DNA of 64,000 nt from Clostridia bacterium (GTDB lineage Bacteria > Bacillota_A > Clostridia > Oscillospirales > CAG-272), in the NCBI GenBank assembly GCA_017468115.1, contig JAFUJS010000019.1, positions 41,946 to 105,945 on the forward strand, read 5' to 3'. Position numbers and translations under genes: made by a program. The notes under the pieces were generated by a model that saw nothing but the letters and a program-made list of their open reading frames with translations, had not been told where the DNA came from and did no database searches. Positions within the stretch are counted from its first letter, which is position 1; each line of letters starts with the position of its first letter. Positions 19,483-27,215 of this stretch are shown in pieces.

Positions 19483-20750
19483 TAGTTACCTCTTATTCCG
19501 TTAAGAAGGCTTTCCACCTTCCTTTGGTTGTTTTCTCTTCTGTGATTTTTTTCTACTATGCTCAGCGCTTTTTGGACATAAGCCTCTCTTGCTTCTTTAT
19601 CATTAATCATTCTTCGAAGCTCTTCCAACAGGCTTTCCTTTTTACTAACTACAAGAGCACAGTCGTTTTCCTTTAAGTACTTTGAGCATGAAATGCTTTC
19701 CGGCGCATATACAACAAGTGGTGTACCACTTGCCAAGCTGTCCGCAATTTTAGTGGAAAATCCATGTCTTATATCCTTAACGTAAAAGTCCTCAAAGCTT
19801 TCGGTGTGAAAAACAAGCATGCTTTTGCCTATTACCTCTTTCACTTCTTCGTAGCTTATAAGCCCTTTATAGCTTATACCTTCAGCACTTTCAAAGACCT
19901 TACCCACCTGCTCGTTCGGAAGCTTTCCATAAACGTCAAGCTTGTAGGCGGGGTTTATTTGATTTAGTGCATTACCGATGTCAATAAGTCCCAGATGCCT
20001 ATTAAGTCCCAGGTTGCCAAGATAGGAAAAAACAGACTCCTTTTGGCAGCTCTCACTTGGTACCACGTCGGTTGCTGTATAAACATATTCGCTTGGTTTT
20101 GAAAACTCCTTGTCGTAGGTGTTTTTCAAATCCTCGCTTATATATATAGACAAGGAAGCATGCTCTATTGCTTTCTTGGTCGCTTTTCTTAATGTTCTTC
20201 TGAAGGTGGGATAAAACATCCCCCAAACACCACTGTTTCTGAAATAGTTGTAATCTTTAAAATAGTAATCCTCGCTGTTGTATATAACGAGCGGAGCACC
20301 ATATTTTTTAGATATTTCAACAGCTAAATCAAACATAAATGGTGCATCACCTGCTTGAAGCAAAACCAGCTCAGGCTGATATTCCTCCACCCATCTGTAA
20401 AAGCCGGTGCGCCATTTTTTTCTTTGCCAAAGAAAATTTCTTAGAAGCATTGTAAAAGGTGTTCTTCTCTTTTTCTTGCTTGCTTTTGCTTGAATGCCAC
20501 TTTCCTTGTCTTCTTTTTTCTCAATGACAGAGCCTGCACTCCTGCCCTTTAAAAAGGACTTGAGAACTTGTCCATCGGTTGCACAAAAATATTTTTCGCA
20601 CACATCAAAATCCGGCGTGTCAGGCTGAATAAAAAACTGAGCAAGCTTTTCCTTGTCATCTGTGCAAAAGAAATTCTTGAGTGTTCTTCCGTTTGAGTTC
20701 CCGTCCGACAAGGCATTGTTTGATATTATTAAGACTCTTTTATTTATCAT
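19482..20750 (-). CDS. Glycosyltransferase family protein (GT-B type)
   Basis: 422 residues. The N-terminus RVLIISNNALSDGNSNGRT is a GT-B-type acceptor-domain start. An internal basic segment (about 78-110) has the look of a membrane-docking patch. The donor-domain half includes AYKLDVYGKLPNEQVGK and STKIADSLASGTPLVVYAPE, where the usual Glu is replaced. It overlaps the upstream GT2 gene by 11 bases. The family is clear by fold motifs, but the sugar is not known. Confidence 0.78.
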   Translation of the reverse strand: MINKRVLIISNNALSDGNSNGRTLKNFFCTDDKEKLAQFFIQPDTPDFDVCEKYFCATDGQVLKSFLKGRSAGSVIEKKEDKESGIQAKASKKKRRTPFTMLLRNFLWQRKKWRTGFYRWVEEYQPELVLLQAGDAPFMFDLAVEISKKYGAPLVIYNSEDYYFKDYNYFRNSGVWGMFYPTFRRTLRKATKKAIEHASLSIYISEDLKNTYDKEFSKPSEYVYTATDVVPSESCQKESVFSYLGNLGLNRHLGLIDIGNALNQINPAYKLDVYGKLPNEQVGKVFESAEGISYKGLISYEEVKEVIGKSMLVFHTESFEDFYVKDIRHGFSTKIADSLASGTPLVVYAPESISCSKYLKENDCALVVSKKESLLEELRRMINDKEAREAYVQKALSIVEKNHRRENNQRKVESLLNGIRGN

Positions 20751-21531
20751 TTCTTTGTTGCTTCATTCCCTTTTTCATTAGTTGAATAAGTTGCAAGAAA
20801 GAATAGTTCTTTGTTTTTTTTCTCAAGAGATAAGCACGTCTATACATTGCCAAAATGGCCGCCCTACCATATACACGGGAGTATATATAACCCATAGCAC
20901 ATATACGTCTTTCGGTTAACCCCTCGTTCCAAGAACTCTCTCCTTGATTAATGTAGCTGACCAGTTTTGGAGAAACATACATTTTAGCTTTTGCACTCAA
21001 AATATCGCTCAAAAAAACAGAGTCCTCTCCACAATATATGTCATTGCCTGGACCGATATTTTTTTGGAAGTATATACAATTCTTCTCTAAAAAGTCTCTT
21101 CGTAAAACTAGGCCAACTACTCCCGCAGACATTATATTTCGTTTGGTAGCCTTTTTGAGTGCTTTTGGTTTCTTAAAGCTAAGCTGTCTCTGTGGATTGG
21201 TGCTTTCGCAATAAAATTTAATTGCATCTGCAGTAGGGCATTTTTTGAACTCTTCCTCTACAAGCTGTTCGTAATCGTCAACTAGAACCATATCGTCGTC
21301 AGCAAACATAATATAGTTTGCAGTTGCGTACATTATTGCCATATTTCTGTTAATGCTCGTTCCTCTTGTGTTGGTGGTGATCATTTTTACAATATGTTCG
21401 CCCTTCTTTTCTTCCACAAAAGAGCAATCATTTGCTTGGTTTGCAATAATCGCATCACTTTTAAGATTCATTTGCTCATATTTTGATGTATCATTTTGAT
21501 GCATCGTTGTTACAAGAACCTCTAAGTTCAT
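20740..21531 (-). CDS. Glycosyltransferase family 2
   Basis: 263 residues. A GT-A core is visible: the segment RGTSINRNMAIMYATANYIM is followed by FADDDMVLVDDYE, which contains the D-D-D motif that binds the metal and nucleotide sugar. The N-terminus is short (LEVLVTTMHQNDTSK), as in the small capsule GT2 variants. It follows the LicD gene by three bases. Donor and acceptor unknown. Confidence 0.82.
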   Translation of the reverse strand: MNLEVLVTTMHQNDTSKYEQMNLKSDAIIANQANDCSFVEEKKGEHIVKMITTNTRGTSINRNMAIMYATANYIMFADDDMVLVDDYEQLVEEEFKKCPTADAIKFYCESTNPQRQLSFKKPKALKKATKRNIMSAGVVGLVLRRDFLEKNCIYFQKNIGPGNDIYCGEDSVFLSDILSAKAKMYVSPKLVSYINQGESSWNEGLTERRICAMGYIYSRVYGRAAILAMYRRAYLLRKKTKNYSFLQLIQLMKKGMKQQRNDK

Positions 21532-21534
21532 ACC

Positions 21535-22410
21535 CTAATCCTCTTCATTTTCGAAATATTCCCTATAATCCCTTTCAGTGTCCCAAACCATTGCGTGAGT
21601 TGCATAAATTGCCTTTGTTTCCTCGCTTGGCATTTCCATATAATTAGGTCCATAGCGCAGAGTAAGATATTCCTCCACACCCTGAGGTGCAACAAGCTGA
21701 ACCTTTTCAAAAGGAACTCTGCGTCCCTCTCCAAAAAGTTCTGTCTTGTAAAAGCTGTTTTTGAACTTAGCCCTTCCAAACAAATGTGTGACCTCTTCTG
21801 TTGGTTTTTTATTATATCTTCTAACCAAGTGCAAAAGAAGCTTTTTGAAGGGTCCCCATACAACGCACTTCGCTATAAATATTTCTATTTTTTTCTTCTT
21901 GCTATCGGTTTCGTAGGCTGTTTTTGAAATAGCCTTTGCCTTCAAAAGACCTGCGGCATAGTATTGTACCTTTTTGCCAAATTTGCTTTTTGCAGAGTTG
22001 TTAAGACACATTATATCTACGAAAATACCTTGATGCTTTTTCTTGTTGTTTTTATTAACCGCTTCTATGCACGTGGTTCCGTTCATACGGAGCTTTGAAA
22101 AATAATGAGGATGCTCCGAGGAGTCCTCTACCTGCAGATAATATTTTTCTTTATTTAGGTCCGTTTTGCAGCACTCTATAAACTTAAGATAGTTTGCCCT
22201 GTCCATAAATATATCCAAGTCGTCATCCCATGGAATAAATCCACCGTGACGCATTGCGCCTAAGGCGGAGCCACCCATAAGATAGTACTTTATGTTGTGC
22301 TCTGTACAAAACTTATCTATGTAAACCATTATCTCAAGGATTTTGTTTTGAAGCTTCAAAACGCCATAGGTATCCTCTAAATCGTTTCTTATAAATTCGT
22401 AATTATTCAT
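21535..22410 (-). CDS. LicD family phosphotransferase (second copy)
   Basis: 291 residues. [20 protein letters not shown] with DDDLD gives the LicD active site, and GIFVDIMCLNN corresponds to the second acidic motif. It shares only the active-site block with the LicD at 14962-15801, so the two are distant paralogues and probably have different acceptors. It overlaps the cytidylyltransferase gene directly upstream by eight bases, which suggests that enzyme makes its CDP-activated donor. The identity of the transferred group is inference. Confidence 0.88.
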   Translation of the reverse strand: MNNYEFIRNDLEDTYGVLKLQNKILEIMVYIDKFCTEHNIKYYLMGGSALGAMRHGGFIPWDDDLDIFMDRANYLKFIECCKTDLNKEKYYLQVEDSSEHPHYFSKLRMNGTTCIEAVNKNNKKKHQGIFVDIMCLNNSAKSKFGKKVQYYAAGLLKAKAISKTAYETDSKKKKIEIFIAKCVVWGPFKKLLLHLVRRYNKKPTEEVTHLFGRAKFKNSFYKTELFGEGRRVPFEKVQLVAPQGVEEYLTLRYGPNYMEMPSEETKAIYATHAMVWDTERDYREYFENEED

Positions 22411-22825
22411 TGTTTAATCTTTCTCTTAAAATCGTTGACGAAATACCATCGGTATGCTCTAAATAAACAACCGTACATCCTACCTCGTTAAATTGTTTTT
22501 CATATTCATTCCAAGTAGGAGTACCCTTCCAATCAGAGCCAACAAACACAGCATCTACCTTGTTTTCGATAACAGGCCTCAGCTTGTTCATATCGTCCTG
22601 CATAACTACCTTGTCAACATATCTTATGGCCTCTAAGATGGCAACTCTGTCCTCCTGACAGATTATAGGAGCCTTCCCCTTTCGTTCAAGAGAAAGTCTA
22701 TCTGTTGTTACACCAACTATCAGGTATTCACATTGCTCCTTGGCCTTTCTGATAATGTTAAGGTGGCCAATGTGGAACATATCATAAACGCCTGTTGTGT
22801 AACCAATTTTATATTTCTTAGCCAT
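22403..22825 (-). CDS. Glycerol-3-phosphate cytidylyltransferase-like (TagD family)
   Basis: 140 residues, the normal TagD length. The HxGH nucleotide motif is in GVYDMFHIGHLNII, and the C-terminal CTP-binding motif appears as DGISSTILRERL, a variant of the TagD RTxGISTT. It should form a CDP-alcohol from CTP and a phospho-alcohol. TagD makes CDP-glycerol, but related enzymes use other substrates, so the product is not certain. It overlaps both neighbours by eight bases and is coupled to the downstream LicD. Confidence 0.87.
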   Translation of the reverse strand: MAKKYKIGYTTGVYDMFHIGHLNIIRKAKEQCEYLIVGVTTDRLSLERKGKAPIICQEDRVAILEAIRYVDKVVMQDDMNKLRPVIENKVDAVFVGSDWKGTPTWNEYEKQFNEVGCTVVYLEHTDGISSTILRERLNNE

Positions 22826-23654
22826 TTTTTACCTTCTTTCTTGCAAACTTTTGGAACACCCAGCCACGTAGGCGGTTGGGGAGCAAAACCTGCACGATAA
22901 ATCTTTTTGTTACGTTAACAAAATAAGTGCCAAAGCCGATTATTTTGTTTTTTCTCATGTATTTTTGGAGATCCCTCTCGCTCTTAAAATATTTCCACCC
23001 GCCACGGCGCTGGTACATTTCCTTGCCCACACGTACATTTACCAAATTTTCGTTAACGTTAGCAAAGCTCATATCTGCAAGAGCCATTCTAAGCCATAGA
23101 TAATAATCCTCTTCGCAGTACCAGTCGATAAAGCCGCCTACCTCGTTAACCATTGATTTTTTGAACATTACAGTTACAAGATTCATAGGGCAACGCTTTT
23201 TCATGTCGCATTTTATTTCTTTATCGGTTTGAAAAACAACTCTCTGTCCCACAATGTTGCCAGGCTCGTCTATAAATTCGGTAATATTACCGCCTACAAC
23301 AGCAAGGCTGCTGTTTTGGTTAAACATTGCAAGCTGCCTTTCAAAGCGGTCTGATGCACTAATATCGTCTGCATCCATAATAGCCACAAGCTCGTTTGTA
23401 CAAGCCTCAAGCCCTGCACGTCTTGCGTTTCCGTGTCCTTGATTTTCTTCAAAGCGAATTATCTTGAAATCAGGATTGCTTTCGCACTCCTTAATTACGC
23501 AATCAAGCTCTGCCGGAACTGGACCGTCAACAACCAAAACAACCTCGCTTGGCTTTACGGTTTGGTTAAGTATGCTATCGACAGCAAGCCTGAACCACTC
23601 GGGGTTGTCCTTGCCGTAGACGCACATAGAAACTGAAAATTTTTGATAACTCAT
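22818..23654 (-). CDS. Glycosyltransferase family 2
   Basis: 278 residues from the ATG at 23654, which overlaps the stop of the upstream sugar transferase (TAATG). A 60-residue longer frame exists but would run back into that gene and has no family sequence. GT-A motifs: VSMCVYGKDNPEWFRLAVDS, then VLVVDGPV, then MDADDISASDRFERQ with the D-x-D. A C-terminal basic region (about 225-275) may dock at the membrane. It probably extends the lipid-linked sugar early in the pathway. Confidence 0.87.
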   Translation of the reverse strand: MSYQKFSVSMCVYGKDNPEWFRLAVDSILNQTVKPSEVVLVVDGPVPAELDCVIKECESNPDFKIIRFEENQGHGNARRAGLEACTNELVAIMDADDISASDRFERQLAMFNQNSSLAVVGGNITEFIDEPGNIVGQRVVFQTDKEIKCDMKKRCPMNLVTVMFKKSMVNEVGGFIDWYCEEDYYLWLRMALADMSFANVNENLVNVRVGKEMYQRRGGWKYFKSERDLQKYMRKNKIIGFGTYFVNVTKRFIVQVLLPNRLRGWVFQKFARKKVKNG

Positions 23655-24427
23655 TATACCCTCATAAGCTCCAGAGCTTCCTTTTGGAGCTTGTCGTATT
23701 CTTCCTTTGATACCTCGCCCTTGGCAAGGAGATAATCGCCAAGGTCGGTGGCTGTTGCCTCGCCGTCCTCGGTAATGCCGTCTCTTTTGAAAACCTTGAA
23801 AACGGTCATAAATATGATTTTTAAGTCGCCCCAAAGGGTGATTTTTTCTATGTACTCAAGGTCGTACTCAAATTTCTTTTCCCAAGTCATATTGTTTCTG
23901 CCGCTACATTGGGCAAGACCTGTAAGACCGGGAGTAACGCTGTGCCTCTTGTTTTGCTCATCGCTCATAAACACCATATCACGAACAAGCTGTGGTCGAG
24001 GACCAACGATTGACATATTGCCAATGAAAATGTTTATAAGCTCCGGCAGCTCGTCCAAGGACGTGGAGCGAAGAAGCTTGCCATATCTTGTAAGGCGCAT
24101 TTCGTCAGGGAGCAGATTGCCCTCACTATCCTTCTCGCAGGTCATTGAACGGAATTTAATCAGCTTGAAGATTTTGCCGTTTTTGCCTGGGCGGAGCTGT
24201 GTGAAGAAGGGGTTGCCCTTCATTTTTATGGCACCAACGACTGTTAGGATTATCAGAATTGGGGACAACAGCAAAATAGCAAGGGCGCTGAGCACAATGT
24301 CGTAAAAGCGCTTAAAGCAGCTTTTGTACCAGATGGCAGATATGCCAACGAAGGCAAGAACCCCCACAACGCCTATGATTATGTAGCCCCAAACGGTGCC
24401 CAAAAGAAAATCTAAAATTTGTTCCAT
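23654..24427 (-). CDS. Undecaprenyl-phosphate sugar transferase (PglC/WcaJ-type initiating enzyme)
   Basis: 257 residues. One extra N-terminal helix (about 8-28) precedes the usual re-entrant hydrophobic segment (about 40-62). The catalytic region shows LRPGKNGKIFKLIKFRSMT, STSLDELPELINIFIGNMSI, and VGPRPQLV, the phosphoglycosyl transferase signature. It should load a sugar-1-phosphate on undecaprenyl phosphate to start repeat-unit assembly. A 30-residue acidic C-terminal tail after the core is unusual. It overlaps both neighbours by one base. The upstream aminotransferase suggests an amino-sugar substrate. Confidence 0.92.
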   Translation of the reverse strand: MEQILDFLLGTVWGYIIIGVVGVLAFVGISAIWYKSCFKRFYDIVLSALAILLLSPILIILTVVGAIKMKGNPFFTQLRPGKNGKIFKLIKFRSMTCEKDSEGNLLPDEMRLTRYGKLLRSTSLDELPELINIFIGNMSIVGPRPQLVRDMVFMSDEQNKRHSVTPGLTGLAQCSGRNNMTWEKKFEYDLEYIEKITLWGDLKIIFMTVFKVFKRDGITEDGEATATDLGDYLLAKGEVSKEEYDKLQKEALELMRV

Positions 24428-25557
24428 CAGTTAAAGAACTCCCTAATTGCGTTTATAACGTAATCCTGCTCTGCCTCGGTCATTTTGATATCGCTTGGCA
24501 AGCAAAGTCCACGGGCGAAAATTTCCTCGTTTACAGGCTTGTCCTCAACGTAAACGAAGTCGCAGTCCTTGAAAACAGGCTGCATATGCATCGGCTTCCA
24601 AATCGGTCTTGTTTCGATATTAAGTTGGTTGAGCTTATTTAGTAGGTCAATTGGGTTTTTACCGGCGCACTCATCAATTGTCATACATGTAAGCCAGAAA
24701 TTTGGCTTTGTACCTTCAAGGTAAGGGTTGAGCTTAATCGGCAAGCCCTTAAGACCCTCTTCATAGCGACGATAAATTTTTTCTTTAAGCTCCCTATGCT
24801 CGTCAAGGTGCAAAAGCTGACCTCTGCCAATGCCTGCAACTACATTTGACATGCGGTAGTTGTAGCCGATATGCTCGTGCTGATACCACGGAGCCGGCTC
24901 CCTTGCCTGGGTTGCAAGCTTAAACGCAAAATCACGGGCGCCCGGCACGCTTGTAAGGAGCATACCGCCACCGGATGTTGTAATTATCTTATTGCCGTTA
25001 AAGCTAATTGCATTATAGTCGCCAAAGGTGCCGCATTTTTGTCCCTTGTAATCTGCGCTAAGTGCCTCTGCCGCATCCTCAATAAGTATTGCACCGTGCT
25101 TTTTACAGATAGCCATAATTTCATCCATCTTAGCAGGAACGCCATATAGGTGCACAAGCACAACCACCTTGGCATCGGGATATTTTTCAAAGGCAAGCTC
25201 AAGGGCACGAGGGTCCATATTCCAGCTTTCTCTTTCGGAATCGATGTATACCTGCTTGCCACCCTCGTAGGAAACAGGGTTGACGGTTGCTGAAAAGGTC
25301 ATATCTGAGCAAAGCACCACATCGTTTGGCTTAACCCCTGCCAGCTTCATTGCAAGATGAAGGGCAGCTGTGCCGGAGCAAAGCGCAAGGGCATCAAGAC
25401 AGCCATCGCCACCGGTCAAATACTCACTAATTTCCTTTTCAAAATTATCACAGTTAAAGCCAAGAGGCGCTATCCAATTTTTATCAAATGCCTCTTGAAT
25501 ATAAGACATTTCTTCGCCATGCATGGTTGGCGTAGAAAGTGGAATTCTCTTTTCCAT
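24427..25557 (-). CDS. DegT/DnrJ/EryC1-family sugar aminotransferase (PglE-like)
   Basis: About 376 residues. The ATG at 25557 is chosen because GGAG sits six bases before it; an ATG at 25569 is also open but has no such site. The PLP-binding lysine lies in ISFNGNKIITTSGGGML, and PLSTPTMHGEEMSYI plus NYRMSNVVAGIG are family motifs of the C4-aminotransferases that make bacillosamine-type sugars. As first gene of the operon and neighbour of the PglC-like transferase, it probably makes the priming amino-sugar. A matching acetyltransferase and a PglF-type dehydratase are not encoded in the window. Confidence 0.9.
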   Translation of the reverse strand: MEKRIPLSTPTMHGEEMSYIQEAFDKNWIAPLGFNCDNFEKEISEYLTGGDGCLDALALCSGTAALHLAMKLAGVKPNDVVLCSDMTFSATVNPVSYEGGKQVYIDSERESWNMDPRALELAFEKYPDAKVVVLVHLYGVPAKMDEIMAICKKHGAILIEDAAEALSADYKGQKCGTFGDYNAISFNGNKIITTSGGGMLLTSVPGARDFAFKLATQAREPAPWYQHEHIGYNYRMSNVVAGIGRGQLLHLDEHRELKEKIYRRYEEGLKGLPIKLNPYLEGTKPNFWLTCMTIDECAGKNPIDLLNKLNQLNIETRPIWKPMHMQPVFKDCDFVYVEDKPVNEEIFARGLCLPSDIKMTEAEQDYVINAIREFFN

Positions 25558-25600
25558 TAAAATCTCCATTATAATATATTAAAAAATTACATACAGAATT

Positions 25601-25629
25601 ATTATAATATAAAAGGAAGGGCTTGTCAA
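25601..25629 (-). promoter_or_regulatory. Strong sigma-A promoter of the polysaccharide operon
   Basis: On the minus strand TTGACA (25629-25624), a 17-base spacer and TATAAT (25606-25601) are all consensus. The expected 5' leader to the ATG at 25557 is only about 36 bases, so no room for a riboswitch is seen. Confidence 0.9.
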
Positions 25630-25660
25630 CCAAAATTGGCACTTTTAGTACAAATTAGAT

Positions 25661-25693
25661 TAAAAAAAGGAAGACCTGGGCAGGTCTTCCTTT
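25661..25693 (-). terminator. Rho-independent terminator after the cyclophilin gene
   Basis: A 12-bp stem (25666-25677 with 25682-25693) with loop GGGC is followed on the minus strand by seven T. It insulates the polysaccharide operon promoter, 32 bases away, from transcription of the cyclophilin unit. Confidence 0.85.
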
Positions 25694-25956
25694 GAGTTTA
25701 TTGTGTTGTCTAGGTGCACTCGAACCCCCAGAGCCATGCTTCGCTTTGAGGAACCCCTACGCAACGCAGTTGGCGGACGAAGGCTATCTTTCCGATAGTC
25801 GAGGGCACCAACGAGGAGCAACTTAGCTAAATCAAATAGGGTCAAGAGGCGAGTATTTCTAGGCGCACCGCAGGCACTTGGGCGCAGGCGTACCCCTTGT
25901 ACGTCAAGGTCAGTGCCGAGGAGCAACACCGAAATACGAAGCCTATTGGGCTTATT
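25694..25956. repeat. Structured intergenic element, possibly a dispersed repeat
   Basis: About 260 bases between the cyclophilin stop and its terminator, richer in G+C than nearby spacers. It contains small hairpins (CTATC/GATAG at 25784-25798; CGTAC/GTACG at 25889-25903), an 11-bp direct repeat CGAGGAGCAAC at 25812-25822 and 25917-25927, and a T-arm-like GGGGGTTCGAGTG on the minus strand near 25730. A reading frame crosses it on the minus strand but has no ribosome site and no protein-like composition. Only one copy is in the window, so calling it a genome repeat is inference. Confidence 0.4.
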
Positions 25957-26646
25957 TTAGTGGGATTCGTGGATGGAAATACTCTTAATTACAGGTCTCT
26001 TTGCCACGTCAACGGCGCCGTTTGCGCCTGTTTCGATTTCGTCGCAGAGTCTGTTAATTATGTCAAGTCCGCTTGTTACCTTGCCGAAGGCTGCATATTT
26101 GCCGTCTAGGGATACGGAGTTGTTTTCGCTTGTTTCGTCAACTATAAAGAATTGGCTGGAGGCGCTATTATAAACGTTGGTTCTTGCCATGGAAATTGTG
26201 CCTGCCTCGTGAGGAATAAGGTTGTTAAAGCCGTTGTCCTTAAATTCGCCATAAATAGTGTCGGCATCCTTTTCGTTGCCGTCCTTGTCGAAGCCGCCGC
26301 CCTGTGCCATAAAGCCGTCTATAATTCTATGGAAGGTAAGTCCGTCATAAAAGCCCTCGTTTGCGAGCTTTACAAAGTTTGCAACGGTTTCGGGCGCCTC
26401 GTTACCATACAGCTCAACGTGAACTGTGCCGTAGCCCTCAATTTCGATTGATGCGTGATGAGTTACAGTAAGGTCAGGGGTGTTGTCCAAAACGATAGCC
26501 ACAATGCCTGCAACCAATGCAATTACACACACTGCTATAACAATTGGAAGGACTATTTTAAGGATTTTCTGATTTTTCTTTTTCCTTTCAAGCTCCGCCT
26601 TGGCTTGCTTGGTTTTTTCTGTTACGTAGTTGTTATTTTTTGCCAT
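25957..26646 (-). CDS. Membrane-anchored cyclophilin-type peptidyl-prolyl isomerase
   Basis: 229 residues. A Lys/Glu-rich cytoplasmic start (about 1-28) and one helix (about 30-53, VLPIVIAVCVIALVAGIVAI) lead to a cyclophilin domain on the outer side. Core motifs: GTVHVELYGNEAPETVANFV, FYDGLTFHRIIDGFMAQGG with the catalytic Arg, and SASSQFFIV. It likely helps folding of exported proteins. The ATG follows the stop of a small membrane-protein gene by 11 bases with an AAGGAG site, so the two are co-transcribed. Confidence 0.92.
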   Translation of the reverse strand: MAKNNNYVTEKTKQAKAELERKKKNQKILKIVLPIVIAVCVIALVAGIVAIVLDNTPDLTVTHHASIEIEGYGTVHVELYGNEAPETVANFVKLANEGFYDGLTFHRIIDGFMAQGGGFDKDGNEKDADTIYGEFKDNGFNNLIPHEAGTISMARTNVYNSASSQFFIVDETSENNSVSLDGKYAAFGKVTSGLDIINRLCDEIETGANGAVDVAKRPVIKSISIHESH

Positions 26647-26657
26647 TTCTTTTCTCC

Positions 26658-26828
26658 TTACATACTAAGGGCTACCGCCAAAAATAAAAGCGACATACCT
26701 ATTGCGGCGCAAAGAACTGCCACAAGAATAAGCACATTGCGCTTTCTTATTGACTCTTCCTGCTTTTTGTCAAGCTCGGCTTGCTTTTTAGGCGATATCC
26801 AATTACTGTTCTTGCGCTTTTTAGCCAT
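26658..26828 (-). CDS. Small single-pass membrane protein, unknown function
   Basis: 56 residues, start ATG at 26828 with GAGGG about seven bases before it. A basic/polar N-terminus containing NWISPKKQAELDKKQEE is followed by one helix (about 34-54, rich in Val, Leu and Ala) and almost no outer tail. The N-terminal half resembles the cytoplasmic stretch of the cyclophilin encoded 11 bases downstream. It has its own promoter at 26861-26889. No family is recognised. A role with the cyclophilin, such as membrane docking, is inferred only from the operon. Confidence 0.7.
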   Translation of the reverse strand: MAKKRKNSNWISPKKQAELDKKQEESIRKRNVLILVAVLCAAIGMSLLFLAVALSM

Positions 26829-26860
26829 TTTCAGCCCTCACAATTAGAAATTACCTACAT

Positions 26861-26889
26861 AGTATATCACATTCTTCCCCTATAATCAA
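26861..26889 (-). promoter_or_regulatory. Sigma-A promoter for the small protein/cyclophilin operon
   Basis: Minus-strand TTGATT (26889-26884), 17-base spacer, TATACT (26866-26861). It is back to back with the SCIFF promoter, leaving 34 bases between the two -35 boxes. Confidence 0.7.
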
Positions 26890-26923
26890 TAAATTTTTTG
26901 TTACATTTTTCGTCTTTTCTATA

Positions 26924-26952
26924 TTGACAGGACAGGCTTGTTGTGATATACT
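26924..26952 (+). promoter_or_regulatory. Sigma-A promoter of the SCIFF gene
   Basis: TTGACA (26924-26929), 17-base spacer, TATACT (26947-26952). The start is about 26 bases ahead of the SCIFF ATG. Confidence 0.85.
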
Positions 26953-26984
26953 TTCTATAACGAAATAATTTCGGAGGATTTACT

Positions 26985-27134
26985 ATGGAACACATTAAGA
27001 CAATCAAAACCGGCAATCTTTGTGAAAGCGCAAAGAACGGTGGTTGTGGCGAGTGCCAAACCTCTTGCCAATCTGCTTGCAAGACAAGCTGTGGTATCGC
27101 TAACCAAGCGTGCGAGAATAGCGACAGAAAGTAA
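26985..27134 (+). CDS. SCIFF peptide (six cysteines in forty-five residues), RiPP precursor
   Basis: 49 residues, with seven cysteines at positions 13, 21, 24, 28, 32, 36 and 43. The core CGECQTSCQSACKTSC is close to the SCIFF consensus. The ribosome site CGGAGGA lies ahead of the ATG and a consensus promoter ahead of that. SCIFF peptides are near-universal in Clostridia and receive Cys-Thr thioether crosslinks from the radical SAM enzyme encoded next; the threonines at 26 and 34 are candidate acceptors. The biological role is still unknown. It is too short for ordinary gene callers and would be missed without the neighbour. Confidence 0.93.
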   Translation: MEHIKTIKTGNLCESAKNGGCGECQTSCQSACKTSCGIANQACENSDRK

Positions 27135-27154
27135 TTAATACGCACATTAAATCT

Positions 27155-27190
27155 GGACTGCTAAGGCACTACCTTGGCAGTCCGCTTTTA
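27155..27190 (+). terminator. Partial terminator/attenuator between SCIFF and its maturase
   Basis: A perfect 12-bp stem (27155-27166 with 27172-27183, one G-T pair, loop CACTA) is followed by GCTTTTATT. It ends 25 bases before the maturase ATG. The weak T tract suggests partial read-through, which would make the peptide more abundant than its enzyme. Confidence 0.8.
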
Positions 27191-27215
27191 TTGTATAGAT
27201 AAATACGGAGAATTT

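Noticed and set aside
25710..25760. tRNA-like segment (GGGGGTTCGAGTG on the minus strand)
   Set aside because: No anticodon arm, D-arm or acceptor pairing could be found around it.
25660..25929. 89-codon minus-strand frame in the cyclophilin spacer
   Set aside because: Crosses the terminator stem, has no ribosome site, and its Arg/Leu/Pro composition looks like translated structured DNA. Treated as a repeat element.
27174..27215. TTG start extending the SCIFF maturase by 14 codons
   Set aside because: Lies within the terminator hairpin; the ATG at 27216 has a proper site and the family start.
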